DNA of 64,000 nucleotides, from positions 14,475,501 through 14,539,500 of the forward strand of contig NC_134108.1 of assembly GCF_040939455.1 (NCBI RefSeq). Direction: 5' to 3'. The position numbers and the translations under genes are program-made. The stretch comes from Microcebus murinus. Lineage: Eukaryota > Chordata > Mammalia > Primates > Cheirogaleidae. Below the pieces are notes generated by a model. That model saw nothing but the letters and a program-made list of their open reading frames with translations. It was not told the DNA's origin and did no database searches. Below, piece after piece: positions 11,970 through 24,559 of this stretch. Within the stretch, counting starts at the first letter, position 1, and each line of letters begins with the position of its first letter.

Positions 11970-12200
11970 CTCCTTTATTCACGCAGCAACGTTTCTGAGC
12001 ATCTGTGCTAGGTAGTGTCCTGTGTACGGAGACGCAGCGAGGACCAGAAAAAGGTCCCTTTTGTCTTAGAGCTTATGTGCTGGGGGTTGCGGGGATATAG
12101 ACTGTGGAAATAGTTAAGCAATTACATAAGACAATTTTATATGTTGATAAGTACTAAGAAATAAACAAATAGGTGACATAGGATAAGGCCAGCACTGTGT
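11970..12200 (-). mobile_element. L2 LINE 3' fragment, antisense
   Basis: CTGAGCATCTGTGCTAGGTA, GAGCTTATGTGCTGGGG and TTGATAAGTACTAAGAAAT follow the complement of the L2 3' end. Confidence 0.65.
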
Positions 12201-12259
12201 GCGTTGGGTGACAATCTGTTATTGATTGGGTGATCAGGGAACAAAATCTACTGCCTGCT

Positions 12260-12820
12260 CCTCCTCCCACCTCCCCCTCACCGCAGACACACTCTGGAGG
12301 TATCTTATCTCTTAGCTCATACTCATGCTCTCAAGGGCTTCTGAATCTAAGTGCAGGTGGCCTTTACCGCACTCCATCCTGCTGCCCCAGATGTTAGGGG
12401 TTCTCCACTCTATGCCTATCGTCAAAACAAATGCAACTCACCAAACCACAGAGATCCTTTCTCCATCCATCTGCTCATTTTTCATAAATTCAATCTAGTC
12501 ATTCCTTCCGCTGTGTCTGCTCTGCACAGAACAGGGCATGAGGCAATGGGTCTTCCAGCCCATCGGACGCTGCATGTCTTGGCTTCGCCCAATGAGGCTG
12601 GTTAGCTGAGTGTCACTGACCTTCCTACAGGTAACCAGCTAGTCGCAGAGTGTTTGCGTGTGTAAATGCACCTTTAATTTGTGGGTTCCTTGCTTGGGTT
12701 CTTTTTTTGTGTTAATTTGCTTGGTTTGGGCTATGCACTGCCATTCCAGAAGGCTGAGGTTTTAGAAGCCTAGTTTCTAAAGAGGACAGATTTATCTTTC
12801 AAGATGGCAGGTTTTACTGA
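12260..12820. other. Unassigned sequence, no gene
   Basis: No repeat recognised. A frame of 84 codons at 12351-12605 has no similarity I know. Confidence 0.35.
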
Positions 12821-12824
12821 TTTA

Positions 12825-13345
12825 GGGTGTTAAATAAAAATTATAGGAGGCCATTGTTTTGGACTAAGCTCTGCACCAGGCTCCAACAAACCAGACTACA
12901 AATCAAAATGGAGTCACTCATGCTGAAGGTCCAGATTTCCAAACTAAATGCTTATCTGACCTTCAGAGAAATCAGCAGAGAAGTATACAGCTGATTTCTC
13001 AAACAGGCCAGTTTCTGTCTTTAGTCGGCAAGATAATGAAGTTCTCTTTGTTTTAATCCTTCACCGGAAGTAACCCAATATTAACCAATCAGTTATTTTT
13101 CTGTTGTGCTATCTCCCTGTACCCACCTTACAAGGAGATTAACTTTGAAATGACCAATTCACTTTCTGCTCTCTGTTTCAAACTGCATTCTGTCTATGAA
13201 GCCGACCTCCTCTGCTCAACTCATTGGGACACTTATTCTATTTTACAGAATAAAGTGTTGCCCAATTCTAGAATCGCAATTAAAGCCACTGGAGACCTTT
13301 AAACTAAATTTGTTGTAATTTGGTCTTTTGATGGGGTCATAAAGA
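12825..13345 (+). mobile_element. Probable solo ERV LTR
   Basis: A U3-like half (GAGTCACTCATGCTGAAGG, CCAAT at 13085-13089) leads to AATAAA at 13249-13254 and a short R/U5-like tail. The layout is that of a retroviral LTR; family and exact ends are uncertain, and no internal genes follow. Confidence 0.55.
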
Positions 13346-13436
13346 ATATTTGCCGAGAACTGGCTGCTCACACCATTCAGGTGTAATTGTTGTATTTTCT
13401 ATAAATATGAAAGACAACGGTTTGACCACAGTGAGT

Positions 13437-13769
13437 GGTATGGACTGAATTCTGTCCCCCAGTGCTGCATACTGTAACCGTATTAGAGAAAGGGGCCTTT
13501 GTGGAGGTAATCAAGGTTAAATGAGGTCATCTGGGTGGGCCCTAAACCAATGCGACTGGTGTCCTTATAAGGGAAGGAAGAGACACCAGGGGCACGCACA
13601 GAGGGGAGGCAGTGAGAGGGCCACCTTCAAGCCAGGGAGAGAGGCCCCAGAGGAAACCAAGTAGCCAGCACCTTGGTCTTAGACTTCCAGCCTCCAGAAC
13701 TGTGAGGAATGAATTTCTGTTGTTTAAGTCGCTTATTCTGTTGTGACAGCCCAAGCGAACTAATACAGC
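13437..13769 (+). mobile_element. MLT1-type MaLR solo LTR
   Basis: GGTATGGACTGAATTCTGTC at the start, GTGGGCCCTAAACCAATGCG mid-element and CCAGAACTGTGAGGAATGAA ... CTAATACAG at the end. Confidence 0.85.
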
Positions 13770-14744
13770 AAGGAAGAAGGGGGACCCCTGCCAGCATATT
13801 TCTTGTCTCCATGAATTTTTTCTTCCATTCTACGTATTCTGGACTTTACAGCTTTGTTTTTTCTCTTCTGTGCCTAAAACTTGAATAACATTCTTCCTAG
13901 CACCCATTCCCTTTCTGCTGCCAATAACACCTCACTTTTTGTTGAACAGCCACCCTTTTGAACTCTGAACCCCTGCAGTGTGGGTGGGACTGAGGGGACA
14001 TTCGACTCTTCTGCCCAACCCATCCAGGGTCACAAGGAGTTGGGAAGGTTGTGGACGTCTTCGCAGCTCTAAGGAAGGAGGTATGCTGCTCGGATGGCTA
14101 AACTGATAGGATGTAAAACTCACAGCTGCCAGAGGCCACCTTTTGCATTATGAAAATGCAACGAGCTCAGGAAAGCAGAGCTGAGACCACATCCTAATGA
14201 CATCATTTGGTCTCGAGCCAGCCTTCTCTGAGCTGACTTCTTGCCTTTTTAATTACATGATCCAACCACCAACCTCCTCCCCACCCACTCTTTTTTTCAA
14301 GCAGGGTTAGGTTGAGTTTCCACAACTTGCTGCTAAAAGAGTCATGACTTCCATACTAAATCAGATTCATTCCTTCATGCCCAGGTCATACTTCATGTCC
14401 TTCCACAAACCTTTAATCATTTACTCCTGCACGCAGACTTTCTCAGCTCTGCATCTTCAAAGAATGTACAGTCTGCGTGACACAATTCTGTATGTCACTC
14501 TGCACATGCTACTCCTGGAGCACCTTGGCAAACGGTAAAATGGTGAGTTGGGTCCTGTGTACTAGTTTCTTCCCCTGCCCCACAGCCATCCTGTATCACA
14601 GCGGGCCAACTAAAAGCACTATGTGCTTTCTCCCGGTCTCTCGATGGTTTATGTCACTGGGTTCTCCCTGACACCCTGGAAAAGGTTAAGTCACTTGCTT
14701 AATGAAGGTCCTATAGTAGGATTGGGGGAGGGGGAGGTGCTTAT
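13770..14744. other. Unassigned sequence, no gene
   Basis: A possible old repeat tail lies at 14180-14345 (GAGTTTCCACAACTTGCTGC). Otherwise nothing recognised; overlapping frames at 14344-14671 look random. Confidence 0.35.
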
Positions 14745-15175
14745 AGAAACGTGCCCTTTTAGGAGTTAGGATTAAATTTGCTTGCAATGACTAAACCCCA
14801 AAATAACAGTGGCTTAAATTGGACAGAAGCTTACTTCTCTTTCGCATGAAAGAAAGGGGGTCGGCAGTCCAGGGTGGAGCCTGTGCCCCAGGGACTCGGG
14901 TCCCTGGGCTTCTTCCATCTGGACCCCTGCCAGGAGCAACTGCCACTGCCAAACTCACCTCCTGACTCAAGGTGGCTGCTGCAGCTCCAACTGGCAGGAA
15001 AGAGGAATGAATTGCTCTTTTCCTTTGAGAATCTCTGTTGGAAGAGCACCATCAATTCTGCTTTTATGCCACCGGACAGAATGTACTCACGCTAAACTGA
15101 AAGGAAGGCTGGGAAATGTAGTCTGTGTCCCAGCAGCAGGAGGAGGGGGCTGTCTTACTAAAGAAGAAAGGGAAA
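14745..15175 (-). mobile_element. Old interspersed repeat, family not assigned
   Basis: TAACAGTGGCTTAAATTGGA, AGAAGCTTACTTCTCTTTC and GGAAGGCTGGGAAATGTAGT are phrases of a common old mammalian repeat that I cannot name with certainty. Confidence 0.4.
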
Positions 15176-15465
15176 CTAGGAGTCCCTGACACTGGTTGCT
15201 CAGCCAACCCCACCCTTAGGTCATCTATTGTTTCATATTTGGGTTCTCTCTTCTGTCTGGCAGGAAGTGCTGTATGCAATTCTCCCTTGCATTCCCAGCT
15301 CCTTGGATGGTGCTTTTTACATTGTATTTTGGTGATAATAAATCCATAGGTGTTAAGGAGAGGAGGAGTCATAAAAGGAAACTAAAAGCTAGGTGTTGGT
15401 TGCACAGCTTAATTGTCCCCCAGAGAACATCCAGCATGAAGCTGAGCCCATGGTCTTGCTCAGGG
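15176..15465. other. Unassigned sequence
   Basis: No repeat or gene recognised. Confidence 0.3.
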
Positions 15466-15588
15466 TTTGTTTTTATGTTTGGTTTTTGAGTCATGGTTGC
15501 CCAGGCTGGCCTCAAACTCCCAGGCTCAAGGGATCCTCTTGCCTCAGCTTCCCGAGTAGCTGGGGCTACAGGCATGAATCACTGCGCC
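15466..15588 (-). mobile_element. Alu left-arm fragment, antisense
   Basis: GTTGCCCAGGCTGGCCTCAA to AATCACTGCGCC is a left Alu arm in complement without a T tail. Confidence 0.8.
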
Positions 15589-15591
15589 TTT

Positions 15592-15775
15592 GCACAGGCT
15601 TTGAAATCAGATGATTCAGTTCTAGAGTCCTGGCTTTACCTCCTCAGAGCTAGATGGTCATGGAAAAGTGAGTAAAATCTCTCTGAGCCTTATTTGCTTT
15701 ATCTACTATAGCAGGATCATCTCTTTTTATAGTGTTATGAGGATTCCAAAGATGGTTTGTGTGAAATGCCCAACA
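15592..15775 (-). mobile_element. MIR SINE, antisense
   Basis: GAGTCCTGGCTTTACCTCCT, CTCTGAGCCTTATTTGCTTT and GTTATGAGGATTCCAAAGAT keep MIR order in complement. Confidence 0.65.
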
Positions 15776-15800
15776 CGCTACAGGTTTCATTTATTCCTTT

Positions 15801-16132
<332 letters not shown>

Positions 16133-16236
16133 CATTTATTCCTTTCTTTAGTTTTCAGTATGTGATTATGGACTCTAGGAAGATGCTGTCTGGCTCTGTG
16201 TGTGTCTAACTCAGCAGGGCAGGTTTACTCCAGGCA

Positions 16237-16606
16237 CAGGGATGGGGAACCTATAGCCTTCTGATTTCAAGATTGTTCTTTTTTGGCCAGGCTCAGTGGC
16301 TCATGCCTGGAATCCTAGCACTTTGGGAGGCTGAGGCAGGAGGATTGCTTAAGACCAAGAGTTGAAGGTTGTGGTGAGCTATGATGACACCATTGCACTC
16401 TACTCAGGGTGACAGAGCGAAAGAATCTAAAAAAGAAAATGTTCTTTTTTTAAAGCACCAATGGAGGCAAGAAAATCTTCCTCTTTCTCTGGTGCACTCC
16501 TTTTAATAAAAGGATAGGTTCTGTAAAATTTAGATTCAGTCAATAGCCACACTTTAGGACCTAGAAGGACACGTGTGGCCTTAAGGCCACAGATTCCTCA
16601 CCCCTG
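16237..16606. mobile_element. hAT-type nonautonomous element, split by Alu
   Basis: The left terminus CAGGGATGGGGAACCTATAG is mirrored by the right terminus whose complement reads CAGGGGTGAGGAATCTGTGG. AAAATTTAGATTCAGTCAAT in the body fits palindromic hAT-Charlie-like elements. No clear 8 bp duplication remains. Confidence 0.7.
16285..16439 (+). mobile_element. Monomeric Alu in the hAT element, TSD TGTTCTTTTTT
   Basis: An approximately 155 bp single-arm copy with left-arm start and right-arm end, flanked by 11 bp repeats at 16274-16284 and 16440-16450. Confidence 0.9.
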
Positions 16607-16665
16607 AAGGGCATCAGAAATGTGTCTACTCTTTCTCTGATTTATGCAGTTAAGACTTAATCTTT

Positions 16666-16966
16666 GGCCAGGTGTGGTGGCCCACACCTGTAATCCTAGC
16701 ACTCTGGGAGGCCAAGTGGAAGGATCACTTGAGGTCAGGAGTTCGAGATCAGCCTGAGCAAGAGCGAGACCCCCATCTCTACCAAAAATAAAAGAAAATT
16801 AGCTGGGCAACTAAAAATAGGAAAAAAAAAATTAGCCAGGCGTGGTGGTGTTGCCTGTAGTCCCACCTACTCAGGAGGATTGCTAGAGCCCAGGAGTTTG
16901 AGGTTGCTGTGAACTAGGCAGATGCAACAGAACTAGAAGGAGACTCAGTCTCAAAAAAAAAAAAGA
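16666..16966 (+). mobile_element. Alu, intermediate linker, 12 bp TSD
   Basis: GACTTAATCTTT (16654-16665) and GGCTTAATCTTT (16967-16978) flank it. The linker reads AATTAGCTGGGCAACTAAAA, then a second ATTAGCC: the duplicated linker before it changed to AATTAATTGGCC. Confidence 0.9.
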
Positions 16967-16978
16967 GGCTTAATCTTT

Positions 16979-17370
16979 GTCTATCTTGAGAAAAACAAAG
17001 GGTGATTCAAAACATAATTACAATGTTAATGTAAGAAGTCTCTAGGTTTATACACATGACTGAATAAGTAGCATTTGTTGGAAGATTTCCTCTGCAATGA
17101 CTTGCAAAGAGCAACTGTAACTTAATTATTGAGAAAAATTCCGGGAACAGTCCCTTTGCCTTTGTATCTCCTCTTCTGGAACATCAACAAATCGTTCCCT
17201 GGTGACTTTCAGCAAATTATTTAGAAAATTATTGCAGCTTGTATATAGAAGGCTCTTGGTCCTAAGATATCAGAATTATAATAGAAACAACCATTAGGAA
17301 ATTGTTGTCTGCTGCTTCTTAACGTTTCTCTAAGAGTCAACAGATTAATTTTTTTAATTCATAGTAGTCA
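16979..17370. other. Single-copy-looking sequence
   Basis: No repeat or gene recognised. Confidence 0.4.
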
Positions 17371-17489
17371 GGTTTCTGAGGCTTGCAAGGAGTGGAGTCT
17401 AATACATACGGATTACAAATGTTCTTTTTTTTCTTTGTCAAGCACATCTCTTCTGTATTTTAGGTCAGAGCTCTATCCATCAATCATGA
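17371..17489 (+). repeat. Local direct repeat, copy A
   Basis: GGTTTCTGAGGCTTGCAAGG through AAGCACATCTCTTCTGTATT to CATCAATCATGA recurs at 18515-18635 in the same orientation, with the first half more diverged than the second. Confidence 0.8.
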
Positions 17490-18094
17490 GCCTGTTCTCA
17501 CAAGCTGGTCTCAATCCAGAAGAGAGCCAGAAATTTCTCATATTTAGAAGAAGAAAAGAACTACTCGCAAGAATATTCTAATTTAGACTCAGCCAGGGGC
17601 AAAATCATTTGCACAGATACGTGCTGCACTCCCTGCCCACCTATAAGAGTGTCTCCCACTCCTTCTGCCAACGCACTTCTCCCTCGTAATCATCTTAAGA
17701 TTCACCTAATTTAGCACAAGGCGCTTCCAAAGCTTTTTCTTATGCCATTTCTCTTGAATCCACCTGCAAATACTGTCCTATTCCACATGCAGGAACTTCC
17801 TCACTGTGACCAGGAAGTGATGGGGCTCTTTTAGACTCCCTTTATCCTGTTCTCACTCTGTGACCACTTCCACAAAGGGGTCCCTGTTCTTTTTTTTTTT
17901 TTTTTTTTCAATTAATCTGCTCCAGCCCCCTTTGATTTGGGCATCGTCCTTCTTTCCCCTGTGACGAAGGTGCCGTTGTCAATTACAAAGCCCTGTGTCC
18001 CCTCCCCACCAAGATGGGACTTGTGCTGGTTAGCGTCCCCACTCCCCAAGGTACAGTCACCAGTTCTGCCATGGGCCAAGATGCCAGCAAGGCC
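17490..18094. other. Single-copy-looking sequence with a T run
   Basis: Sits between the two copies of the local direct repeat. A T-rich run at 17891-17908 has no recognisable SINE attached. No gene seen. Confidence 0.35.
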
Positions 18095-18109
18095 AGGCCA
18101 GGTCATTTT

Positions 18110-18243
18110 TTAATTTTTTTATTTTAGTAGAGACAAAATGCTATGTTGACCAGACTGATCTCCAACTTCTGCCCTCAAGCAACTTTCCTGCCTCAGCCTC
18201 TCAAAGTGCTGGGATTACAGGTGTGAGCCACTGTGTCCAGCCC
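18110..18243 (-). mobile_element. Alu monomer, antisense, 15 bp TSD
   Basis: AGGCCAGGTCATTTT (18095-18109) and AGGCTAGGTCATTTT (18244-18258) flank a single left-arm type monomer. Confidence 0.85.
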
Positions 18244-18258
18244 AGGCTAGGTCATTTT

Positions 18259-18560
18259 GAGAGACTGAGATGAATGCAGGGTGAGAGATGCTCTCTCTTC
18301 CCTTCTGGGATTGCAGCCTGCAGGGGCTGCAGCCTGAGCGTGGCAGTGGCCGTCTTCCCCACAGAGCGGAAAGAGCCCACCTGGGAAAGGAACAACCCAG
18401 AAGAAAGCAAGCAGAGCGAGGGCGAGTGCCCGGCATCAGCTGGTGCATTCGAGCCTGCGCTTTTCATGAACAGCAGCCAATAGTTTCCTTTTTTGCTTTA
18501 TTCTTGTTAAATCGGGTTTCTGATGCTTGCAACTGCAAAGGTCTAATACACAGGGATTAT
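18259..18560 (+). mobile_element. Old LTR-like repeat tail, unassigned
   Basis: TCTGGGATTGCAGCCTGCAG to CGGGTTTCTGATGCTTGCAA and GTCTAATACA resembles the 3' part of old mammalian LTR-like repeats. It runs into the start of direct-repeat copy B. Confidence 0.35.
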
Positions 18561-18635
18561 AAATAATCTCCTCCCTCCTTCTTGTCAAGCACATCTCTTC
18601 TGTATTTTAGGCCAGAGCTCTCTCCATCAAACATG
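18515..18635 (+). repeat. Local direct repeat, copy B
   Basis: Second copy of 17371-17489, about 1.14 kb downstream. GTCAAGCACATCTCTTCTGT and the following 35 bases are nearly identical in both. Confidence 0.8.
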
Positions 18636-18769
18636 ATTCTGCACAGTTATGGGCACTCATACATTAAACAAGCATTCACAGGTAGTACTATAGATCCCTT
18701 CATTTCAATACAGACTAGGATTATATGTATTACATATTTGTTTAAAAGTTCATTTGAAAGGTTTAAAGC

Positions 18770-18882
18770 TTTTCCTGTGCACATATCTTGCTATCTCAAT
18801 TTTGGTAGTGAGCTCCTAGACTGGAGCATGCATAGGTCTATCTTTTTGTTGTCCCTGGACGCTGCCTAGTATATTACAGATA
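18770..18882 (+). mobile_element. L2 3' end fragment
   Basis: GTGAGCTCCTAGACTGGAGC and CTGGACGCTGCCTAGTATAT resemble the L2 3' terminal region. Confidence 0.4.
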
Positions 18883-18885
18883 CAT

Positions 18886-19165
18886 ACTCCCTTACCCAAA
18901 GCCCTGGGGGCCATCCTCAGAATTCAGAGTATTCTGGACTTTAGAAGGGCAACACAGAGCATAAAAATCCCCAGTGGGGCCTGCAGAAGTTCCCTGTAAT
19001 ATAATGCAGTGATATATTTTCATTAATATACATATTAACACTACTTGGGATAAATAAAGACTGAATGGCTTCACATCATTTGAGGTTAAGGTTTGCTACC
19101 AAATGAGTTTTAAAACACTCACGAGTTTTGGAACTGTTTAGGCTTTAGAATTATGGCCAGGCTTG
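18886..19165 (+). mobile_element. Possible Tigger-type remnant
   Basis: AATTCAGAGTATTCTGGACT and GAGTTTTGGAACTGTTTAGG are weakly like a Tigger-type element. No terminal repeats are clear. Confidence 0.25.
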
Positions 19166-19269
19166 GTGTCCCTGTCCTCTGGCCTGGGTGAGATGCTCTT
19201 TCCTTACCACCCTTCTCACAGCGGGGACTAAACTGCTCAGGGTAACACAAAAAGTCTCTCTGTCTAGTT

Positions 19270-19494
19270 ACTTTATATTTCTTCTAACAGTAAGTGGAAG
19301 TATAAATAGATTGATATAAGATGTTTGGAATGAATATATTACATATACACAAACACAAACATACATACATACGAGCAAAAACATAATAGAAGATATGAAC
19401 CAAATTGTTCATTTTTAACATTGGTTTTCTCTGAGTAGAGGGATTATGGATGATTTTGTTTTTTGTGATTTTCTGTGTTTTTGAAGTTTCCATT
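19270..19494 (+). mobile_element. Old L1M 3' end
   Basis: TTAACATTGGTTTTCTCTGA, then GGATTATGGATGATTTTGTT, is the typical L1M 3' UTR; an imperfect CATA run (about 19350-19375) lies inside. Confidence 0.6.
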
Positions 19495-19510
19495 TTAAAC
19501 ATGTCTTTTT

Positions 19511-20036
<526 letters not shown>

Positions 20037-21216
20037 AACATATGTTCTTTAAATTGCTGTTTTCGTATTTCTTCCTTTCTAATAACTATGTGTCTTTGTT
20101 TCCCAGGTCTCATTTTATTTGCCAGGATTCCAGGAGTAATAATGTGATAGAGATTATTCTCACTTTATTCCTGACTTCAATAGGAAAGAACATATTTATG
20201 GAATTAGTGATTAAATCAACATTATTTTTAAAAGCTTTTATACTTTTGATTTATACCACATGGGGAATCTAAATGGTATAGATAAAGGATCTTTCCACAT
20301 AAAGGGATCCAAACAAGTGTGTAACATAAGGAATTCTACAGTTATAATCTTCACCACTGATTCTCTGGAGGATAGAAAATTGAAAATGGCAAAGGGAAGT
20401 CAATAATCATTTAAACACTGATTTATTCTTTATATTTTGAAGAAGTAGTTCTATAGAGTAATTTAAAGAAAATATAACCTGAAAGCTAAAATGAAAATAT
20501 TTATCTAAAAAGAGTGGGAGAAAAAGAAAATTGAAAAATATAATGGCAACGAAGTACTCCAGAAAGAGAATTGGGAAATCTTAAAACAACAACAACAACA
20601 AAAGTCCGAAGTGTGGAAAGTTCTAAGCAAAGTCAAGTAAGAGTCACCAAAAACCAACCAACTAAACAAAACCCCAAAAAACTCCAGGAAAAGTATTTCA
20701 AGTGTTAATGACTATGGAACAGAATATATGAATTACCCTGCTGGGGAAGTAGGATAAATTTGAAATCACTTTAAAGTTTATAAGACCAAGTTGAAAGGAA
20801 AGACAAAAAGAAGAAAAATGCACCCCACCATGCAATGTCAATGCAATCATCACTGACAAGTGGGCCACCTTTGTCCACGCATGGCAATGCAAATCTGTGA
20901 CCCTGGGATGGCTTATTATTCTAAAAATTAAGTCCCAACTCCAGCCCTTCTGCTACCCACCCATACCCACCAACGGGATTTATTCTGGAGTCCTTACTGG
21001 TTTGTCGCAATTCAGAAAGAATCCAGAAATATTTGCTAAAAATTTCTTTTTTGTGGGCTACTAAATTCGCCTTTTATGCCAGGAATGATCTTTGTAATGA
21101 GAACTAAGTTCTGTAGAATCATGCAGATCATAACATTTTAAAAAGAAAGCAAAATTCTATTTTAAGGGAAACTTTGCTGGAACAATGCTGAAACCTGCTA
21201 TTTTTGGATCACAGGA
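20037..21216. other. AT-rich single-copy sequence, no gene
   Basis: About 1.2 kb with no recognised repeat except a short (CAA)n run near 20585-20600. Frames are short and random. Confidence 0.4.
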
Positions 21217-21226
21217 TAATTCTATA

Positions 21227-21588
<362 letters not shown>

Positions 21589-21609
21589 TAATTCTATATC
21601 TTAAAGAAG

Positions 21610-21910
21610 AAACTGGCTGGGTGAGGTGGCTCATGCCTATAATCCCTGCACTTGAGGAGGCTGAAGCAAGAGGACTGCTTGAAGTCAGGAGTTTGAGACC
21701 AGCCTGGGCAACATAGGAAGACCCAGTCTGTACAAAATAAAAAAAAGCAAACAGCCAGGTGTGGTGGCATGTGCCTGTGGTCCCAGCTACTTGGGAGGCT
21801 GAGTCAGAAGGATCCACTGAGCCCAGGAGTTCCAGGCTGTACTGAACTGTGATTATGCCACTATATTCCAGCCTGGGCAATAGAGCCAGACCCTGTGTCT
21901 GTAAAAAAAA
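21610..21910 (+). mobile_element. Older Alu
   Basis: GGCTGGGTGAGGTGGCTCAT to CCAGACCCTGTGTCTGTAAA; no linker insertion and few CpGs remain. Confidence 0.85.
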
Positions 21911-22096
21911 GAAGCAGCAGCAGAAGAAACTATCCTATGACTATCATAGTTTACAGGAAATCTTAGCCATTAAAAATTGTCGTAACTCCATTGTTTAACT
22001 TGTTTTCTACAAAAATTTTCCTAGCCCAATCTACTATCATGATATCGTGATGACTTCTCTTCCTTCAGGTAAACTGTTAAATTTTAGCATGTTCAG

Positions 22097-22402
22097 TCTG
22101 TGTGTGGTGGCTCACTCCTGTAATCCTAGCACTCTGGGAGTCTGAGGCAGAAGGATGGCTTGAGCTCAGGAGTTCAAGACCAGCCTGAGCAAGAGCGAGA
22201 CCCTGTCTCTGCTAAAAATAGAAAAAAGTAGCCGGGCATGATAGCACGTGACTGTAGTCCCAGCAACTCAGGAAACTGAGGCAGGAGGATCGCTTGAGCC
22301 CAGGAGTTTGAGGTTGCTGTGAGCTAGGCTGATGCCACGGCACTCTAGCCAGGGCAACAGAGTGAGACTCTGTCTCAAAAAAAAAAAAAAAAAAAAAAGT
22401 TC
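22097..22402 (+). mobile_element. Alu, no linker insertion, 12 bp TSD
   Basis: TAGCATGTTCAG is duplicated at 22085-22096 and 22403-22414. The short linker (GCTAAAAATAGAAAAAAGTA) is the ancestral form. Confidence 0.9.
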
Positions 22403-22414
22403 TAGCATGTTCAG

Positions 22415-22895
22415 AATATCCAAATGATGATATTATTGTGACTTGTTTTCAGATGGCTGGTTTTTGCCTGGAAAGATCAGGTTTTAGCTCTTACCAGAAG
22501 CAGTATAACTTTAGGAGAGAAAGCTCTATTCTATTTCAAAAGGATCCAAAGAATGAGGTAGAAGTCAACTTACAGGCCTATGAGTTAAGCATGCACAACC
22601 CGGCATGCACAGCAGTAAGTCAGTCTCCCCATGACACCCGTTTCTCACTGCAGTCAGCTGCGAGACTAGGAAGAATGACCTTCCTCCCCTCCAGAAGCTG
22701 CGGTGGGAATCCCTCTGCAGGCACAGGGGCTGTGAGACCTGGAGGCCGAGGGCCAGAGGCTGATGCAGAAGTTCAACCTCTTAGAGAGCAAAAGCAATAG
22801 ACAATGGGGATTGTCTTGCGAGCTGAGTGCATATAAATCCCCACTGGAGGAATAAGGCAGGGGACAGGCCCCAGCCTGAAGAGTATCTGTCTGTG
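22415..22895. other. Unassigned sequence, no gene
   Basis: Frames at 22438-22800 (120 codons) and 22666-22953 (minus, 95 codons) lie here; neither resembles a known family or ends in splice sites that would join a gene. Confidence 0.35.
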
Positions 22896-23470
22896 TATTG
22901 CTGTGAGCATGCACCAAAAAATAACTGGTGCCACCTCTAGGTGCATGCCCCAAAGAATTGAAAGCAGGGATTCAAACAGGTACTTGTACACCCATGTTCA
23001 TAGCAGCGTTATTCACAACAGCCAAAGGCAGAAACAACCCAACTGTCCACTAGCAGAGGAATGCATGAACAAAATGTGGTCTATAAAGACAATGGAATAT
23101 TATTCAGCCATAATAAAAAAGAATGAAATTCTGATATAGGCAAAAACATGGATGACACTTGAAAACATTATACTAAAGTGAAATAAGCCAGACATAAATA
23201 TTGTGTGATTTCACTTATCTGAGGTACCTACAAGAGGTAAATTCATGGTGGCTGAAAGTAGAATATTGATCACTAGGGCCTGGGAGGAGGGAAAGGGGAG
23301 TATTGTTTAATGGGTACAGAATTCCAGTTTGGGATGATGAGAAAGTTTTAGAGATGGATAGTGCTGATGGCACTACATTGTGAATGTCCTTAATGCCACT
23401 GAGTTGTGTACCTAAAATTGGTTAAAATGGTAAATTTTAGGTTATGTATAACTTACCACAATAAAAAACC
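22896..23470 (+). mobile_element. L1M 3' end
   Basis: GTTCATAGCAGCGTTATTCA, GACAATGGAATATTATTCAG, GTGAAATAAGCCAGACATAA and AAAATGGTAAATTTTAGGTT give the end of ORF2 and 3' UTR in order. Confidence 0.85.
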
Positions 23471-23556
23471 AAACTAAAACAAAGGTAATAAATACTCAAA
23501 ACTTTTTTTTTATTCATGGCTTGTTGGATCAAAACTTTTTTTAGAAAGGTACTATG

Positions 23557-23856
23557 AGGCTGGGTGTGGTGGCTCATGCCTGTAATCCTAGCACTTTTGG
23601 AGGCCAAGGTGGGAGGATCACTTGAGGCCAGGAGTCTGAGACCAGCCTGAGCAAGAGCAAGACCCCGTCTCTACAAAAAAATTTAATAGAAAATAAATTT
23701 AGCAGGCATAGTGGCATTTGCCTGCAGTCCCAAATATTCAGGAGGCAGAGACAGGAGGATTGCTTGAACCTGTGAGTTGGAGGTTGCAGTGAGCTGTGAT
23801 GACATCACTGCACTCTAGTCTGGGCAACAGAGTGAGCCCTTGTCTAAAGAAAACAA
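23557..23856 (+). mobile_element. Alu, no linker insertion
   Basis: GGCTGGGTGTGGTGGCTCAT to GAGTGAGCCCTTGTCTAAAG. Its tail is immediately followed by another Alu. Confidence 0.85.
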
Positions 23857-24201
23857 GTACTGGCTAGGCAAGGTGGATACGCTTGTAATCATAGCACTCT
23901 GGGAGGCCGAGGCAGGAGGATTGCTCGAGGTCACGAGTTCGATAGCAGCCTGAGCAAGAGCGAGACCCTGCCTCTAATAAAAATAGAAGAAAATTATCTG
24001 GACAACTAAAAATATACATAGAAAATATTAGCTGGGCATGGTGGTGCATGCTTGTAGTCTCAGCTACTCAGGAGGCTGAGGCAGGAGGATCACTTGAGCC
24101 CAAGATCACTTGAGTTTGAGGTTGCTGTGAGCTAGACTGATGCCACAGCACTCTAGCCTGGGCAACACAGTGAGAATCTGCCTCAAAAAAAAAAAAAAAA
24201 A
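23857..24201 (+). mobile_element. Alu, intermediate linker, in tandem with previous Alu
   Basis: GGCTAGGCAAGGTGGATACG to a 17 A tail. Linker ATTATCTGGACAACTAAAAA then ATTAGCTGGGC is the duplicated form. CACTTGAG is also repeated in the right arm (around 24091 and 24107). Confidence 0.85.
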
Positions 24202-24559
24202 GTTCTATAAAAGTCCTATGGCTGCCCAGTCCCGTTTACTGCCCAATAAATGCTAAGATCTCTTCCTTTGATCTTGCCTCTTCTCCCCACCCTCCTCTCC
24301 CCCCACCACCACTTAGCCCTCAGTGTACCCTTAGTTCTATAGGACACTCCACACACCACTCTTTCTTACTTCAGAGGAAGCTATTCCTAAATGTCCTGAA
24401 AAGAAGTCGTAAAGGGGTTGCAGGATTCATTCCAGCAATTTCCTTCCAGTCTCTAGTATCATCAATTCCTCCCTTTTCCACTGGGTCATTCTGATCAATA
24501 GATCCATGAGTCTCCCTGAGAACAACCAACCATCCAATCAAACAAAAACCCAAATCCCT

